A model generated the notes under the pieces. The model was not told where the DNA came from, did no database searches, and saw only the letters and a list, made by a program, of their open reading frames with translations. Shown here one piece after another: positions 1 to 11,273 of a DNA stretch of 64,000 nt. The stretch is from positions 23,663,152-23,727,151 of the forward strand of contig CM046864.1 in assembly GCA_025617745.1 (NCBI GenBank), given 5' to 3'. Positions within the stretch are counted from its first letter, which is position 1, and each line of letters begins with the position of its first letter. Made by a program: the position numbers and the translations under genes. Origin of the DNA: Heliocidaris erythrogramma. Its lineage: Eukaryota > Echinodermata > Echinoidea > Camarodonta > Echinometridae.

Positions 1-57
1 GTACATTAGGTCGACAGTTGGACAAAGAAAAAGAAAAAAACTGTCCTCCTAATGTAC
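1..57. repeat. 57-base hairpin at the window edge
   Basis: GTACATTAGG (1-10) pairs with CCTAATGTAC (48-57), and inside it ACAGTT (14-19) pairs with AACTGT (39-44); 17 of 19 arm positions match. The loop is purine-rich. It may be a small MITE or one end of an element extending left of the window. Confidence 0.6.
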
Positions 58-992
58 CCTTTAGGTGTTTACATATATATATATATATAAATTACGAGGT
101 GGAGATGCACTATTTGCCAATTAAACTTTATTTTCCAGATTTTCGGAACGATCCACATGTTCCTTCTTCAGGGAAAGGGATTTTTTTAAATGTTATTGTT
201 TGTATTTCTTCTTTTAATTATTTGGTTGATGTACTCGCCTCTGTGGAGTACATGTATTTTGATGAATTGTCATATTTTTCGCTTATTAAGTGAAAATTAC
301 GGCAATTCAAGTTACCTTAAATAGGCACCTCTAAATGAACCAAATAGCGGGTTTCCGAGTGCTGTTAAATGCCCGCCACTGCTCCATCGCCAGTAGTATC
401 AAACACAATTAATGATTGATCTCCATGGTCATGTTTAATTGTATTCAACTGAATAGCCATTTAACGCGTGATTTGTGTCCATTACAAAGTTCGTGTGCAA
501 TTAAACGCAAATATTGTAAAGACAGAGGAATTTAACGAGATATTTTTTTCTAAATTCTTTTGTCGCATGTTATTTCTTATTTTAGGAACAATGCCTAAAG
601 TGACAGAGCCTTAATCATGAGTGAGTTTTGGGTGTTTTGTATTACTACCATGATTTATTAAATGATATATAATCAAGTGACGATTACTACGAAGGGTGAT
701 ATATAATTTCATATCAGATAGACAAATGATATTAGTTTGGTTTAAAAAATAAAATAATCATAAATTGAAACTGTGAAAAATCAAAATGACAGATATAAAA
801 TATTCAGAGGTAAAATGCCAGATGCTGAAATGTTTAGAGGTATTATATCAAAGGTAAAAATGTCAGCTGTATATAATGTCAGTGTTAAAAATGTTAGAAA
901 AAAGGGCAAGACGTAATGTATCCAAAAAGGACCACGTTTTATTTGGTTGGCCATATCAGGTTGCGATGTATTTGGAGTATTTACAGACTGAT
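58..992. other. AT-rich DNA, no gene recognised
   Basis: No splice-bounded open frame, RNA gene or repeat element that I can name. A (TA)n run near 72-88 is the only simple repeat. Confidence 0.5.
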
Positions 993-1018
993 CCCCCCCC
1001 CCCCCCCCCCCCCCCCCC
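993..1018. repeat. poly-C tract, 26 bases
   Basis: An uninterrupted run of 26 C, one of more than a dozen long G or C homopolymers in this otherwise AT-rich window. It produces proline or glycine runs in chance reading frames on both strands. Confidence 0.95.
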
Positions 1019-1619
1019 TCCACAAAAAAACCCAACAACAACAAAATGTGGTAAAATAGGTGGCAAACAAATGCAAGAGCGCCGCCGTCAATCCGTGTTT
1101 CGATATAAAGAAAAGTAAAACTATTTAAAAAGATGAATAACAATAATGATAACGATAAAATCCATAATAGTTTTGATAATAATAAAATTTATAATGATAA
1201 TTATTAATATCATTTTTAATTAATACCGTGTGTTTAACGATGTTACTATTATTACCATTGTTAATACCATTACCATTGTTGTTGTTGTTGTTGCTTGGCT
1301 TTCAATTTTGACAGCCATTATTCTCTTGGCAGATATTTACATCACTAATATCAAGTAGCCTGTATGTAAGAATGATTTCATTTTCTGAACGAAAACTAGC
1401 TGACTATATACCCATACTTTGGTTTTCCAAATGTCGCTGAGTAGATGATACATTTCTATGTATAGTTATGTCTGTTTTTCTACTGTTGGCATAGCTTCGT
1501 CAGAACTGAATAAAATATACTATCAAAGTAGCCCTTCTAGACACGGTAAATAAAACAGTGTTCTTGAAACTTTAGTCTCAAGCCCCATGGCTTTGAAAGA
1601 CTAATACAGGATCTACCTC

Positions 1620-1970
1620 CCCCCCCCCCTCTTTATCTCTCTCTTTCTCTCTTTCTCTTTCCCTGCCTGTCTCTCTATCTCTGTCTCTCTCTTGTCGTTT
1701 CATTCAAAATTTACTTGGTTCGAGTGAATGCCTCTAAAATGATTTCCAACTTCCTACTATTTCAATCCCCTGTTCTATTTGTTTTATCTCTCCAACACCT
1801 CTTGTCATTGTTATCCCTCCTTCCATGCATTCTATTTATTCATTTTTCTTTTTACTCTTCTTTTTCTTCTTCTTCTCCTTCTTCTCCTCCTCCTCCTTCT
1901 TCTTCTTCTTCTACTTGTTCTGCTTCTCCTTCTTCCCCGCTCCCTCTCCCCACACTCTCTCTATCACTTT
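1620..1970. repeat. CT-rich low-complexity tract with (CTT)n
   Basis: Poly-C at about 1618-1630, (CT)n at 1633-1695 and (TTC)n/(CTT)n around 1860-1935. Frames here give only Ser/Leu/Pro runs. Confidence 0.85.
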
Positions 1971-1999
1971 CTTTTCTGTTATATATCTATATGTGAGGA

Positions 2000-2165
2000 A
2001 ATGAAAGAATAACGGTTGCATGGCCTATTAAAGTTCCCCCGAGCAGTCCTCCCTTTTAAAATGTCCGAAAAGGTTGAAAACATATATCCGCCTGGAATCA
2101 AACCTAGGTCACTGACTTAGAAACCCCAATGCTTTAAGCACTACACCACGGAAACGGGCCAGTGG
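2000..2165 (-). repeat. tRNA-derived SINE-like sequence
   Basis: The minus strand from about 2163 reads CCGTGGTGTAGTGCTTAAAG (A-box-like TGGTGTAGTGC) and about 40 bases later GGTTTGATTCC (B box) near 2097. An unrelated body follows (2085-2000). The boxes and spacing match a pol III tRNA promoter. The D and anticodon arms do not fold as a clean tRNA, so a SINE head or tRNA pseudogene is more likely than a working gene. Confidence 0.55.
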
Positions 2166-2360
2166 TTTCGGATACGAACCTTTGTAAAGTTTGATAAAGC
2201 GAGGATAGCTCTTTAATTTAAGCGACGCAACCATTATTTTCTCATTTCCTTAAACAATGTATATACATGTATTTCCAAAAGAGTTGCCAGATATATAGTA
2301 TAGTTTGTATAGTAATTTCCCCACACTTGTATATATTTGTGCATGCGTGTGTGTGTGTGT

Positions 2361-2376
2361 AGGGGGGGGGGGGGGG
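2361..2376. repeat. poly-G tract after (GT)n
   Basis: (GT)n from about 2346, then a G run to 2376. Confidence 0.85.
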
Positions 2377-2459
2377 TGTGCGGGTGTGTATGTATATACA
2401 TCCATTTTATCGTCTCTAAGAGTCAACATTCATGATTAACTTCTCACTACCCCCTCCCC

Positions 2460-2760
2460 ATCTCTCTCCCCTTCCACAAATGGGGAAGTTTTCTTTTCCC
2501 GGCGCATCGATCCCCCTCTTCGTCGAGTTAGCTGGCGTAGACCTGTCATCGGCACGTCCCTTTGCAGTCAGTAGAGCAGCGCAACCAAGTGGAAACCTGT
2601 AAAATTTCGCGCTCCCTGTTATCGAATAATACACTTGATCGGGCCGAATTAGCATCAGGAATCGCTGTGACGCTAGCCCCCGCTGCCAGAGAGAGGGAAA
2701 TCTAGACGGGCTGTAATCTTTGGAGGTAAAAATAGGATTGGCGTCGGCACGTGACCATAC
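2460..2760. other. GC-richer unique block, possible regulatory or conserved DNA
   Basis: This 300-bp block has clearly more G+C than its surroundings and no simple or dispersed repeats. The minus-strand frame across it (2416-2778) has no recognisable domain and no splice support. It could be conserved noncoding DNA or an unrecognised exon; the sequence alone cannot decide. Confidence 0.3.
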
Positions 2761-3097
2761 TTCGCTATTCAATGACATGAAGACTGCAGATGAGATATGG
2801 AGGGCGGATTACAAGGAGATTTAAAAATATCGAGGACACAAAAGATATTTGTATTTTTATGAATCTGTTTTGATTGCGTTTTTTCTCTCGCCATTTTCGT
2901 GTGCCAAAAACACGACCTGGATTTAAGCCAGCCTTTTTTTTTTTCTGTTTTTTTGTTTTGTTTTGTTTTTTATATTTGTTTGTCTTTATGGTCGGTGCCC
3001 CGCCGGACCTACGAAACAAATCATATTTGAAACAGAACCAAGAATTTATACGTATGATTATTGATAAATTTATCTATCATCATTTTTTCTTTCATTT

Positions 3098-3212
3098 AAC
3101 CCCCCCCCCCCCCCAGCCACTTCTCTATCTCGCTCTCTCTCTTTCTCTCTCTCTCATTAACTCCTCTTCTGTCTCCCTGCCCCAAACACACACACACACA
3201 CACACACACACA
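3098..3212. repeat. poly-C, (CT)n and (CA)n compound tract
   Basis: A C run near 3100-3114, CT-rich sequence to about 3170 and (CA)n at 3185-3212. Confidence 0.9.
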
Positions 3213-4430
3213 TTAATATAGAGCTACGCAAATGCCCCCTGTCACTCTGACCGATCTCATCCTTTCTATCTTTCTCTATCAAACAGTCAAAAGATAATGA
3301 TTTTTATCTCTCGCTTTAAAATAATCATATTCAAGTAGAATGACGCTTGCGTGTAATCAATGGGCTTGAATTTAAACGTGTAGTTAATTAATTTGAAGTA
3401 AATTAGAACGAATGATAGCCGGAAGACTTCTCACAGATTAAGAAATGAACGAGGAACTGAAAAAAATCGAAACCCTCATCCCTTAAAAATGATTAAATTA
3501 GTTTGAAGTCATTTTATCAAAACATTTTCTATTTTCCGGAAGATGTATTTCATCGTTATTTTGGAGTTTGCTTGTGACGTAATTGTCGTTTATTTTCAGT
3601 GGAAACTTTTTTTATTCATTATCAGTCATTTATAGATAGATGCATTTGGACTTTTTATCTCTTCTCATAATTAATACTGACACAACATGACATATTCTAT
3701 TCAGGGCGTTTGGATTTTCAACAAACGAGTAATCATTAAATTCAAGTAACTTATCTATCAAAATTGACAGGGATTATTTCAGTGCTAATTTCTTTGTTTA
3801 AAAAATATAGCAAAATGCAATGAGGCAAAAAGGCGGTTCCTGTGAAAACACAGACGTTAAATCCATCTTCCTTTATAGTTTCGACACGAAAAGGCCTCAC
3901 ACAATCGCCATGCACTTAATTAAGATTTCCTTGAAGCCTTTCATTAATGACAATAATAAACTATATCACTGGTAAACTGAATGATAGTGGAATATTTAAA
4001 GCTGTAATGTCTTTCAATCACTGTTGTCAGCAGTTGTTCGTGATGTGAGTATTCCAAGAAGAAAAAAGGAGGAAAATGAATAAATATGTAAGAATAGTGT
4101 CGTCTCTGAACACGCTAGCAAAATTATACTTCAAGTTAAAGTTTTCAAGTTGAAGTTCTCGATTTTAACACTTTCATAAAAGCATCAAAATTATACAAGT
4201 ACATTTCCATATATATATTACGACAACAGAGAGAAAAACGAAACAACAACTCATATGAGGTGTTTGGAGATTAACTAAAAGACAGGAGTCTTATTAATTG
4301 TTAATCTCTTAAATATAAAATACAAAATAATCTAGATTTCACAACTAACAGAAGAAATGAAGAGAAAAAAGTGGGAAAGCACTCTGGAAACACACACTCA
4401 CACGCACACGCATCTATGTTTTCTATTGTT
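3213..4430. other. AT-rich DNA, no gene recognised
   Basis: Unique-looking sequence without convincing coding signals, RNA genes or inverted repeats. Confidence 0.5.
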
Positions 4431-4436
4431 CGGATT

Positions 4437-4574
4437 TCAACCGATGACTCCACTATTGAATTGCGTCACAAAATTCATTGACGGAATAAACCTCACCAAT
4501 TGTTGACAACCGATGACCTATTGAATTACTACCGATGACCCATTGTTCTCTTTGTTCGATGTCATCGGTTTGAA
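4437..4574. repeat. short inverted-repeat element inside a CA-rich region
   Basis: TTCAACCGATGAC (4437-4449) and GTCATCGGTTTGAA (4561-4574) are inverted. ACCGATGAC recurs at about 4508 and 4530. CA-rich sequence flanks both sides (about 4389-4412 and 4598-4623), which suggests insertion into a microsatellite. No target duplication is clear. Confidence 0.5.
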
Positions 4575-4863
4575 TGTGTACACATGTACATAAAAACACG
4601 CACACACACACACACACGCACACAGTCTTGTATTGCTTTATTTCCGAGGACAAGTATTGTTCCTCTATTGTTCCTCCTAGACCATGGGCCGAGGCCTGTT
4701 TTCTTGCTTAGTTTTCTATTTCCGTGGTCCCCACCTGGGAAGTACCTAAATATGTGCTAGATATGTTGGAAACATGTATCTGAATACAAAATGACATGTT
4801 CCCGCATTTGAAAATTGCACAGTAATTAATAACGGCAGAAAATAAAGAACAAGTTAAGAATTG

Positions 4864-4892
4864 GTTGCTAGGGACATTTTGGCCCTAGCAAC
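4864..4892. repeat. 10-bp perfect stem hairpin (GTTGCTAGGG/CCCTAGCAAC)
   Basis: GTTGCTAGGG at 4864-4873 pairs with CCCTAGCAAC at 4883-4892 across a 9-base loop. Function unknown. Confidence 0.6.
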
Positions 4893-5828
4893 GGTGAAAA
4901 GTGGTCATATTTATTGAAATTTTTCAAGCTAATATGCTTCTTGGGCCTGTAAAATGATGTTTTTGTAAGTTTAGATAAATGATTAATGTTACTAAATATA
5001 ACATTTTAATAAACATATTGATTAATGCCTCAATTATTAAAGGGATTACCATTATTTGATATCATTAAAGAGATTAATATGATAGAATCATTTTTTTTGC
5101 CAAAAGGAAAAGGAAAAAAATGAATGGATCATTTAACTTGAACGATATTCCTTTCACATTACCCCTCCCCCACTAACCACCCCACCCCCTATTAATGAAA
5201 GTGCCAGTAGTTACTTAAGGTGACAACAACATGTACATGCTACAGAGCCAGACACACAATTAAATTAGTGAAAATATTTTAAAACTAAATTTCACATCAT
5301 GCTCATTTCCCATTAACAAACATCTACCACACTTCAAGATCACCAAGTTACAATTCTATGCACATTTGTTGCATACATACTCATGCACCCTCCTCCCCAC
5401 ACACACCCTCATCCTCACATACCAAAGCATATACATTTTTCCTTTGTGAGACCTCATAATAGTGATGAAATGATTTTATATTATAATATTGTTTATTATT
5501 AATTGCTGTATAAATTTCCAAGTTCAATATCAATCACATAATATAAATCCAGTTGTGTTTTTTTTTCATATCAACATGATAAAAGACTTGTATAAACATG
5601 AATGCACCATTACATGTAGCTTTCAGTGTGGAAATTACAGGAATAGAATAGAATTATGTTTGTAAATTATTTAATCAGATTAACCGATATTTCTGTATCT
5701 GTTTTACTTCAGCTTCAGAAAATTCTGTCAAGCTTTGTGATTATCTGCATGTAACTGTATACTTTTAATAAACAAAACAAAAAACAAAAACAAATAGTAT
5801 ACCACTATCAATGAGGATTTGTATAAAT
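4893..5828. other. AT-rich DNA, no gene recognised
   Basis: No coding or RNA features found; A-rich stretch (AACAAAA repeats) at about 5769-5795. Confidence 0.45.
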
Positions 5829-6000
5829 AACATTGTTGTCATGACAACAATTTTACTTATCCGTCCTCGGACAGTCGACGGAATAAAGCACAAATTCATT
5901 GTTCGACGTTCGAGGACTATTGTCCGGCTTCCGAGGACCATTGTTGTCATGATTTTTTTTTTGTTCTCTGTCCGAAAATGTCCTCGGACATACTGCTAAA
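5829..6000. repeat. palindromic cluster (TTGTTGTCATGACAACAA; CCTCGGACA motifs)
   Basis: ATTGTTGTCATGACAACAAT (about 5831-5850) is a perfect palindrome and its half ATTGTTGTCATGA recurs at 5940-5952. Between and after them are repeated CCTCGGACA/TGTCCGA/CGAGGAC motifs in both orientations. The arrangement suggests a small foldback element downstream of the RT fragment. Confidence 0.45.
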
Positions 6001-6094
6001 CACGCCCATGCCAACATACACCCTACACATTTTCGCTTACACGGCCTGATGAGATCATAAAATTCATAGTATTGCACATATTTTGTTGTAAATG

Positions 6095-6765
6095 TTTTTG
6101 AAGAGCTCTTTAAATGTTTTTAAAGAATGCATCCTCAATGCATCATCTTGATGCTGTTTGGAATGCTACTCCATATCTTTGGGCCATTAAATATATTGCG
6201 TTCCTGAAGGCTGAGCTTCTGATTTGCAGAAAATCGAATTATGAAGCATGTCTGGTGTTGTACTTATGTATACTGGCTTAAATTTAAAATGGTTTCCCAT
6301 AGATATGGGTAGGACCATGAGAACATTCATACATAAAACAGGAATCTGAAATTGAGACATATCAAAAATATTTATTCAAGTTTATGGAGTAATAGAATGG
6401 CTTAATGAATCAAAAGCCTTACTAAGGTCTAAGAATAGACCAATCATGACTTCCTTGTTTTCAAATACATCATTTTGTGTTGTAGTTCCAAAAGAGCAGG
6501 AGATGTGGAGTGCCCCGATCTAAATCCGAATTGGTTTGGTTTTATAATACTGCACTTCATAAGAAATTCATATAACGGTTATATACACATTTTTTCTAGA
6601 ATCTTGAAAAAAAAAAATAGGAAATTGGTACTAATACTAAGATGCCTGGAGATGACATTAGTTTTTACACATTTTTTCTAGAATCTTGGAAAAAATAGGA
6701 AGTACTGATATTGGACTGATATAGTTCGAAAATTTTTCCTTACATCCATTTTTGTAAATTGGTAC
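6095..6765 (-). mobile_element. non-LTR retrotransposon reverse-transcriptase fragment, degenerate
   Basis: Minus-strand translation in shifting frames gives recognised RT blocks in the right order. These are ISPISVLPIFSKILEK (about 6725-6670), QFGFRSGHSTSPALLEL (about 6530-6475), LFLDLSKAFDSLSH (about 6440-6395) and a C-terminal PKIWSSIPNSIK with SFKTFKELFKN (about 6190-6100). The YXDD region between the last two is missing. Parts of the 5' portion are duplicated: AATTGGTACTAAT plus GGAGATGACATTAG occurs near 6625 and 6757, and TTTTTTCTAGAATCTTG near 6588 and 6672. Jockey/CR1-like; certainly inactive. Confidence 0.7.
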
Positions 6766-6969
6766 TAATGAAGCCTGGAGATGACATTAGTTTTACAATT
6801 ATTATGACATTTTCAACTACCATTTTTCATTCTATTGTCAATGGTTGTGATAATCACACTGATACTCATGTTATAAATGAATGCAATAATGATAAAATCT
6901 TAACATTGTTTTATAAAGTTATCGTTATTATCATTAGTAGTATTACTTTTGTTGTAATTGATATTACTA

Positions 6970-7929
6970 CAGTGCGAGTCAGACAAAAATGTTACACTTT
7001 TTAAAATGATTATATTACAAATATGACAGAAATATCACAATTCTTGCACCCAAGTTAGATACAATTACTCTTCCAGTTATTAGTAGATACCACATTTGTG
7101 GAGAATCAGTAATGAATTTACTGGATAGGAATCAATTAATGTGTCTGGGTGAAAACCCATTTGCGCCAACGTCAACAACGTTTTGCCTGATTTGGATTTC
7201 ACTGCACAACGAGCAAGAAAGCCTGTTGTAATGATAATTGAATCATTACATTAGGTGAACCTGTGGAATGGCCCCCAAGATCTCCAGACTTAATACCCAT
7301 GGACTTCTTCGTCTGGGGGTTTCTCAATTCCAAGGTGTACAGCAACCCACCTGCAGACCTGGATGACTTGCAGCAACGAATCGTCAGAGAAGCAACCAAT
7401 CTGCAAGAAGACAGGGAGACATTTCGTAGGGCCATGACAGCGATGCTCCATCGAGCTCAGAAATACATCGAGAGAAACGGACGCCATGTGGAAGATTGAA
7501 AGCTATGTCCAAGTGCCCTAAATGACTATGAAAGGGGACTTTTCAGTGAAGATCACTGAATGTTATGATTTCTAGCTCTATTTACTTACTCATTTATTTA
7601 TTGGTTCTCATATTATTTGTAGTGATTGAACATATGCATAAACTTCACGCTCACTGATTGTGTGAATGATGTTGTCTCTGTTTCAGCAGGCTTGGCTCAA
7701 ACTTGGCTCAAACGAGTTTTGACTTTTCAAACATTTCAAACAAGTTTGACATTTCAAACAATGGCTGTTGTGCACTCATCCGTAACAACAACATTGAAGC
7801 AAATGTTACCAAACAACAAATGAGTATAATTATACTGTATCCATACATGCTAAAAATACTCTGTTTATCCCATATTTTTAAAACAATACTCAATTTTAAA
7901 AGTGTAACATTGTTTTCTGACTCACACTA
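6970..7929 (+). mobile_element. Tc1/mariner-superfamily DNA transposon remnant with both ends
   Basis: The left end CAGTGCGAGTCAGAC... and the inverted right end TAGTGTGAGTCAGAA... match for about 40 bases with a few differences. Each is flanked by TA (6968-6969, 7930-7931), the target of the IS630-Tc1-mariner superfamily. Inside, 7252-7500 encodes the transposase C-terminus. At about 960 bp the copy is shorter than a full mariner (around 1.3 kb), so part of the 5' transposase is lost. Confidence 0.8.
7252..7500 (+). pseudogene. mariner-type transposase C-terminal fragment
   Basis: The frame reads LGEPVEWPPRSPDLIPMDFF, then VWGFLNSKVY, a helical tail and a stop. The WPPRSPDLxPxDFFxWG block is the hallmark around the last catalytic Asp of a mariner-like DDE transposase, and SPDL still carries it. 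Upstream (about 7141-7250) related coding sequence can be sensed but is interrupted by stops, and the N-terminal DNA-binding region and first two catalytic acids are absent. It could not make an active enzyme. Confidence 0.75.
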
Positions 7930-7988
7930 TAGTAGTTTTTATCATTATCATAATTATTATTATTAGCATTATTATTATTATTATCAAT

Positions 7989-8033
<45 letters not shown>

Positions 8034-8157
8034 TTATCATTATTGATTTTCCCACAACCAAATGTTCAGTTGGTAAATTAAGAAGTAACTGGATTTCATT
8101 CAGAAATCTAGGGTTATTCTTTGTTTCTACAAGTCATCGTCTTCGTAATTCTCCATT
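7930..8157 (-). repeat. 3' UTR and (AAT)n tail of the R2-like fragment, abutting the mariner element
   Basis: On the minus strand the endonuclease frame is followed by about 110 bp of noncoding sequence and then (AAT)n-type repeats (about 7945-8045). A simple-repeat tail at this position is typical of a non-LTR 3' end. The mariner right end and its TA lie directly beyond. Confidence 0.5.
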
Positions 8158-8946
8158 TCATTCTAGTCCAAGACCTTTCGCAGAATAATGTGCTGTCCCG
8201 AGCAGGCTTACTTTCTGTATGGTTTCAGGCGATACGTCGACTCCAAGATCAGCCAGGAAGCTCGTATGTCTTGTCACTGTTCCCAAGGCCCCTATCACTA
8301 TTTGTATGACTCTCATCTTCACCTTCCATATCCTTTTTAGTTCCCATGCCAGGTCATTGTACTTTTGCATCTTTTCTTCCTCCCTACGCCACTCCCTGCA
8401 TTCTCCAGGAATTGCAATGTCCATGATGAGACATTCCTTGTCCTTCTTTTCGGTTAGAATGATGTCTGGTCTCCTAGCCTGTATAACCTTGTCTGTTTGG
8501 ATGTTGAAGTCCCACAGGAGTTATACATCTTCATTTTCCATCACGGGTTCCGCCCTGTGTTCGTACCATTTGGCTGCATGCGGAAGTTCATACTTCTTCG
8601 CCAGACCCCAGTGTACAGCCACTCTAACATGCCTTCCCTTGTACTCTGTCCGTGCCATTTTACTGCATTCACTCACAAGATGCGTTACCGTTTCATCTTT
8701 GCTATGGCACATTCTGCACGATGTTGATGTTTCCTGTATCTCATTTCTTGCTTTCCTGTAGTTTGTTCTCAGTGCCTGGTCCTGAGCATTAAATAACAGA
8801 CATTCAGTCTCCCTTTTCAGGCTTCCTCTTTTCAACCTTTGCCAACTCTCATGTTGTCCTTGCATCACCTTTCCTTTCCATCCTTTAAGTCTCCCATTTC
8901 TCCGATCGGCCTTGAGCTGTTTTGCTGTCTTTGTTTTTGTTATATC
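8158..8946 (-). pseudogene. R2-like non-LTR retrotransposon, C-terminal zinc-finger and endonuclease region, one stop
   Basis: One minus-strand frame runs from about 8946 to 8158 with a single in-frame TAA at 8523-8521. Upstream of it is a CCHC-like finger (CRMCHSKDETVTHLVSECSK) after the conserved LKRETECLLFNAQDQALRTN block. After the stop come LLWDFNIQTDKVIQARRPDI and ECLIMDIAIPGE, matching the RPD...D core of the restriction-like endonuclease of R2-type elements, then VIGALGTV and a normal-looking C-terminus. The RT itself is missing (5' truncation near 8946, next to AT-rich DNA). This type is common in invertebrates and often annotated as an R2 Pol-like protein. Confidence 0.7.
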
Positions 8947-8972
8947 AATTATAATTAATAGTTAATTCATCT

Positions 8973-9107
8973 CAATATGGCACGAAAAAGAGACATGATA
9001 ACGAAGCTTTTCGACCTGCACTCATCAGGTTATCACGCAGGTATATAACAAATTACTTGAAATCGATGATTTCAAGTAATTTTTTTTTTTTTTTTCGTGC
9101 CATATTG
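8973..9107. repeat. nested hairpin (foldback/MITE-like) element, 135 bp
   Basis: Outer arms CAATATGGCACGAAAAA (8973-8989) and TTTTTCGTGCCATATTG (9091-9107) are perfect inverted copies. Inside lies a second near-perfect palindrome, AAATTACTTGAAATC/GATTTCAAGTAATTT (9049-9082), and a CCTGC...GCAGG stem (9015-9041). It lies between two dead retrotransposons and has no coding capacity. Confidence 0.7.
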
Positions 9108-9214
9108 AAATTTTGTAGTACCAAGAAATTATTAGTTAATTCATCATTAATTATTTATCAAATATTCATTATTATCAGGCATATTGATATTAATTATGAT
9201 TAATTAATTATTAT

Positions 9215-10850
9215 TATTAATTACATTTAATAATTATTATCACTTCTTTATTAATATTATTATCATTATTATACCGCGTTTTTCCCGTAAGCCCCAAAGT
9301 GCTTACATTAGATCCAAACAATTGAAATATATGTATCAAGAAAACAACATTACAATTACAAGTACAAACTGCTAGAGAGATGTGTTTTCAAGGATTTTCT
9401 GAAGGCATTGACTGTTGAAAACTGTATAATTGTAAGGTAGTAAATCATTCGAGTATTTTGAAGCATATGCAGCAAATGTCCCATCATCGGTCAAGGTGCG
9501 AGTAGGTGAATAATTATGTGAGACGGAGAGAAACACTGAATGACATTAATCTCCTGGTAGATGTCTATAAAGTTAAATAGCAATGAATATTCTTTGGAGC
9601 TTGATTATCAAGGATTTTTTTAGACAAAATCAAAAGTAATTTACAAAGTATTCCTTGTTTCAAAGGAAGCCAATGTAATGAGTTCAAGAGTGGCTGAGAT
9701 GGGTGGTCCCTAGAAACCCGAAGCACCAATTGAGCAGCCAAATATTGAAGTCGTTGCACACGATTTAACTTAGGTCGAGGGAATGATAGAAGGAAGCCCG
9801 TAACAATAGTCGTAACGGGATAGAACTAAAGAACGCAGAGCATAATGTCAGGCAGATCGATAAAATGACCCTTCTAATTCTAGCAATATTCTTTAATAAA
9901 ACGTAACCGTACGACAGATGTGAGAAATATGGTAAGACATCGACATGCAACAATCAAATATAACTCCGAGGTTCCTTATTGTTCTGAAGCCATGAGTGTG
10001 CCACCAACATTCAACTGAACGTTTGGAAGATTGTGCAGATTGCGGACTGAAGCTTCAAAAAAATATATAAATTACCAAATATAAAAAATCGAATCATTTA
10101 ATTTCAACTTATTTACTACTATCCATTAACTAATAACTGAAATGCAACTTTGAAGTTTATTAAGTAAGTTATTATAGGTTCCTGGAGTCCTCGGGTGAAA
10201 TAAATTATATAACTGTATGTCATCAGCATAAAGATGATAAACAATACCACGATGTCGCCAACAGGAAGAGTATGGAATGAATATCCTACGGGTCCTACTA
10301 TGGATCCCTGAGGAAGTCCAGATTCTAAGGTTGTTGAATTTCAAATCTGCCGGCAATGTCAACTTGGGAAGACCATCCAGAGAGGTATGAATGAAACCAG
10401 GAAAAAACCGTTGACCAAACTATGCGGCTGGTAGATGTATTATTGCCAGAACTATCTTGTTTGAATCAAGAGCAAACGTATTTGTCACTTTAACTAGAGC
10501 TGACTCGGTACTGTGTTTGACCTATAATCAGATTGGAAATAATCAAATAGGTTATTAAATTCAATGTGTTCAGTTAATCATGTACAAGCTGCTTTCTCAA
10601 CGAGTTTACCTAACATGTTGAGTTTGACACTGGTGTATAGTTTTTTCTTTCTTTAAGTTTTTTAGGTCCAGGCTTGATTTTTTTCAAAAGCGGTGTGATT
10701 ATTTTCAGTGTTCTCAATTTGGAAAAGTGCCTCTGAAAAGAGATTGGTTGACTCAAAGCTCTCTTACAGAAACCACGTTGGTATGGGATTAAGTCGACAA
10801 GATTTAATAGCAGATGACATAAGAATTCTGGACAAATCACAATCTGTAAA
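9215..10850 (-). mobile_element. non-LTR retrotransposon (CR1/L2-like), 5'-truncated, degenerate
   Basis: Minus-strand pieces in order: LKIITPLLKK and NYTPVSNSTC (about 10,700-10,610), then YHLYADDIQLY (about 10,215), the YXDD active site of reverse transcriptase, then NRVQRLQYLAAQLVLR and LLNSLHWLPLKQ (about 9760-9640), then a C-terminal tail. Several frameshifts and stops separate them. The 3' end carries the common GTAAGCACTTTGGGGCTTA segment and TATAATAATGATAATA-type tail (9310-9215). The 5' end stops beside a SINE tail at 10.88 kb. Confidence 0.75.
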
Positions 10851-10876
10851 AAAGTGAAATTCTCGAAAAGAATATT

Positions 10877-11038
10877 GTATTCATATTAATAATAATAATA
10901 GTGGGTTCTTGTATAGCACACGTGTCTGTCAGACTTGACACTCCCGGCGCTCCACAATTATTACGGCTTTAGCATGACTGCTCTTATGGCGCTCTGGCAT
11001 TTCAGAAAGTGAATTCTTGCCAGGTACCCATTTACTCA

Positions 11039-11045
<7 letters not shown>
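10877..11045 (-). repeat. SINE/LINE 3' tail ending in (TATTAT)n
   Basis: On the minus strand it reads TAAATGGGTACCTGGCAAG, ...GAGCGCC..., CTATACAAGAACCCACTATT and then a TTATTA-type tail. The GGGTACCTGGCA and CTATA...TTATTATT features are those of tRNA-SINE/LINE 3' halves seen elsewhere in this window (47.6, 50.8 kb). It is truncated at the (TTA)n tract at 11,039. Confidence 0.5.
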
Positions 11046-11069
<24 letters not shown>

Positions 11070-11105
11070 GTTGTTGTTGTTGTTGTTATTAGTAGTAGTA
11101 GTATT
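11039..11105. repeat. (TTA)n(TTG)n(TAG)n microsatellite
   Basis: Consecutive trinucleotide runs change from TTA to TTG to TAG within 67 bases, as if one tract mutated and re-expanded. Open frames across it only reflect the three-base period. Confidence 0.9.
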
Positions 11106-11195
11106 CTTATTATTAGTAAATAAGATATTTAACAAATGGAAAGAGTTGTGTAAGATTTTCTTGAAGAAAAAAAATGTCTTAGACACTACCGATCC

Positions 11196-11273
11196 GGGGG
11201 GGGGGGGGGGGGGGGGTATCGTAGTAGTAAAAGTAATCATATTAGTACTAGTAGTAGTAGTAGTAGTAGTAGT
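11196..11273. repeat. 21-base G run followed by (AGT)n
   Basis: G runs unbroken at 11196-11216, then, after a short spacer, (AGT)n at about 11245-11273. The G run could form a quadruplex on the plus strand. Confidence 0.9.

Noticed and set aside
2416..2778. 120-codon minus-strand frame in a GC-richer block
   Set aside because: No domain, splice support or start context; kept only as a possible conserved block.
6475..6681. plus-strand 68-codon frame
   Set aside because: Antisense to recognisable RT motifs on the minus strand.
8219..8761. 180-codon plus-strand frame
   Set aside because: Shadow of the minus-strand R2-like coding region.
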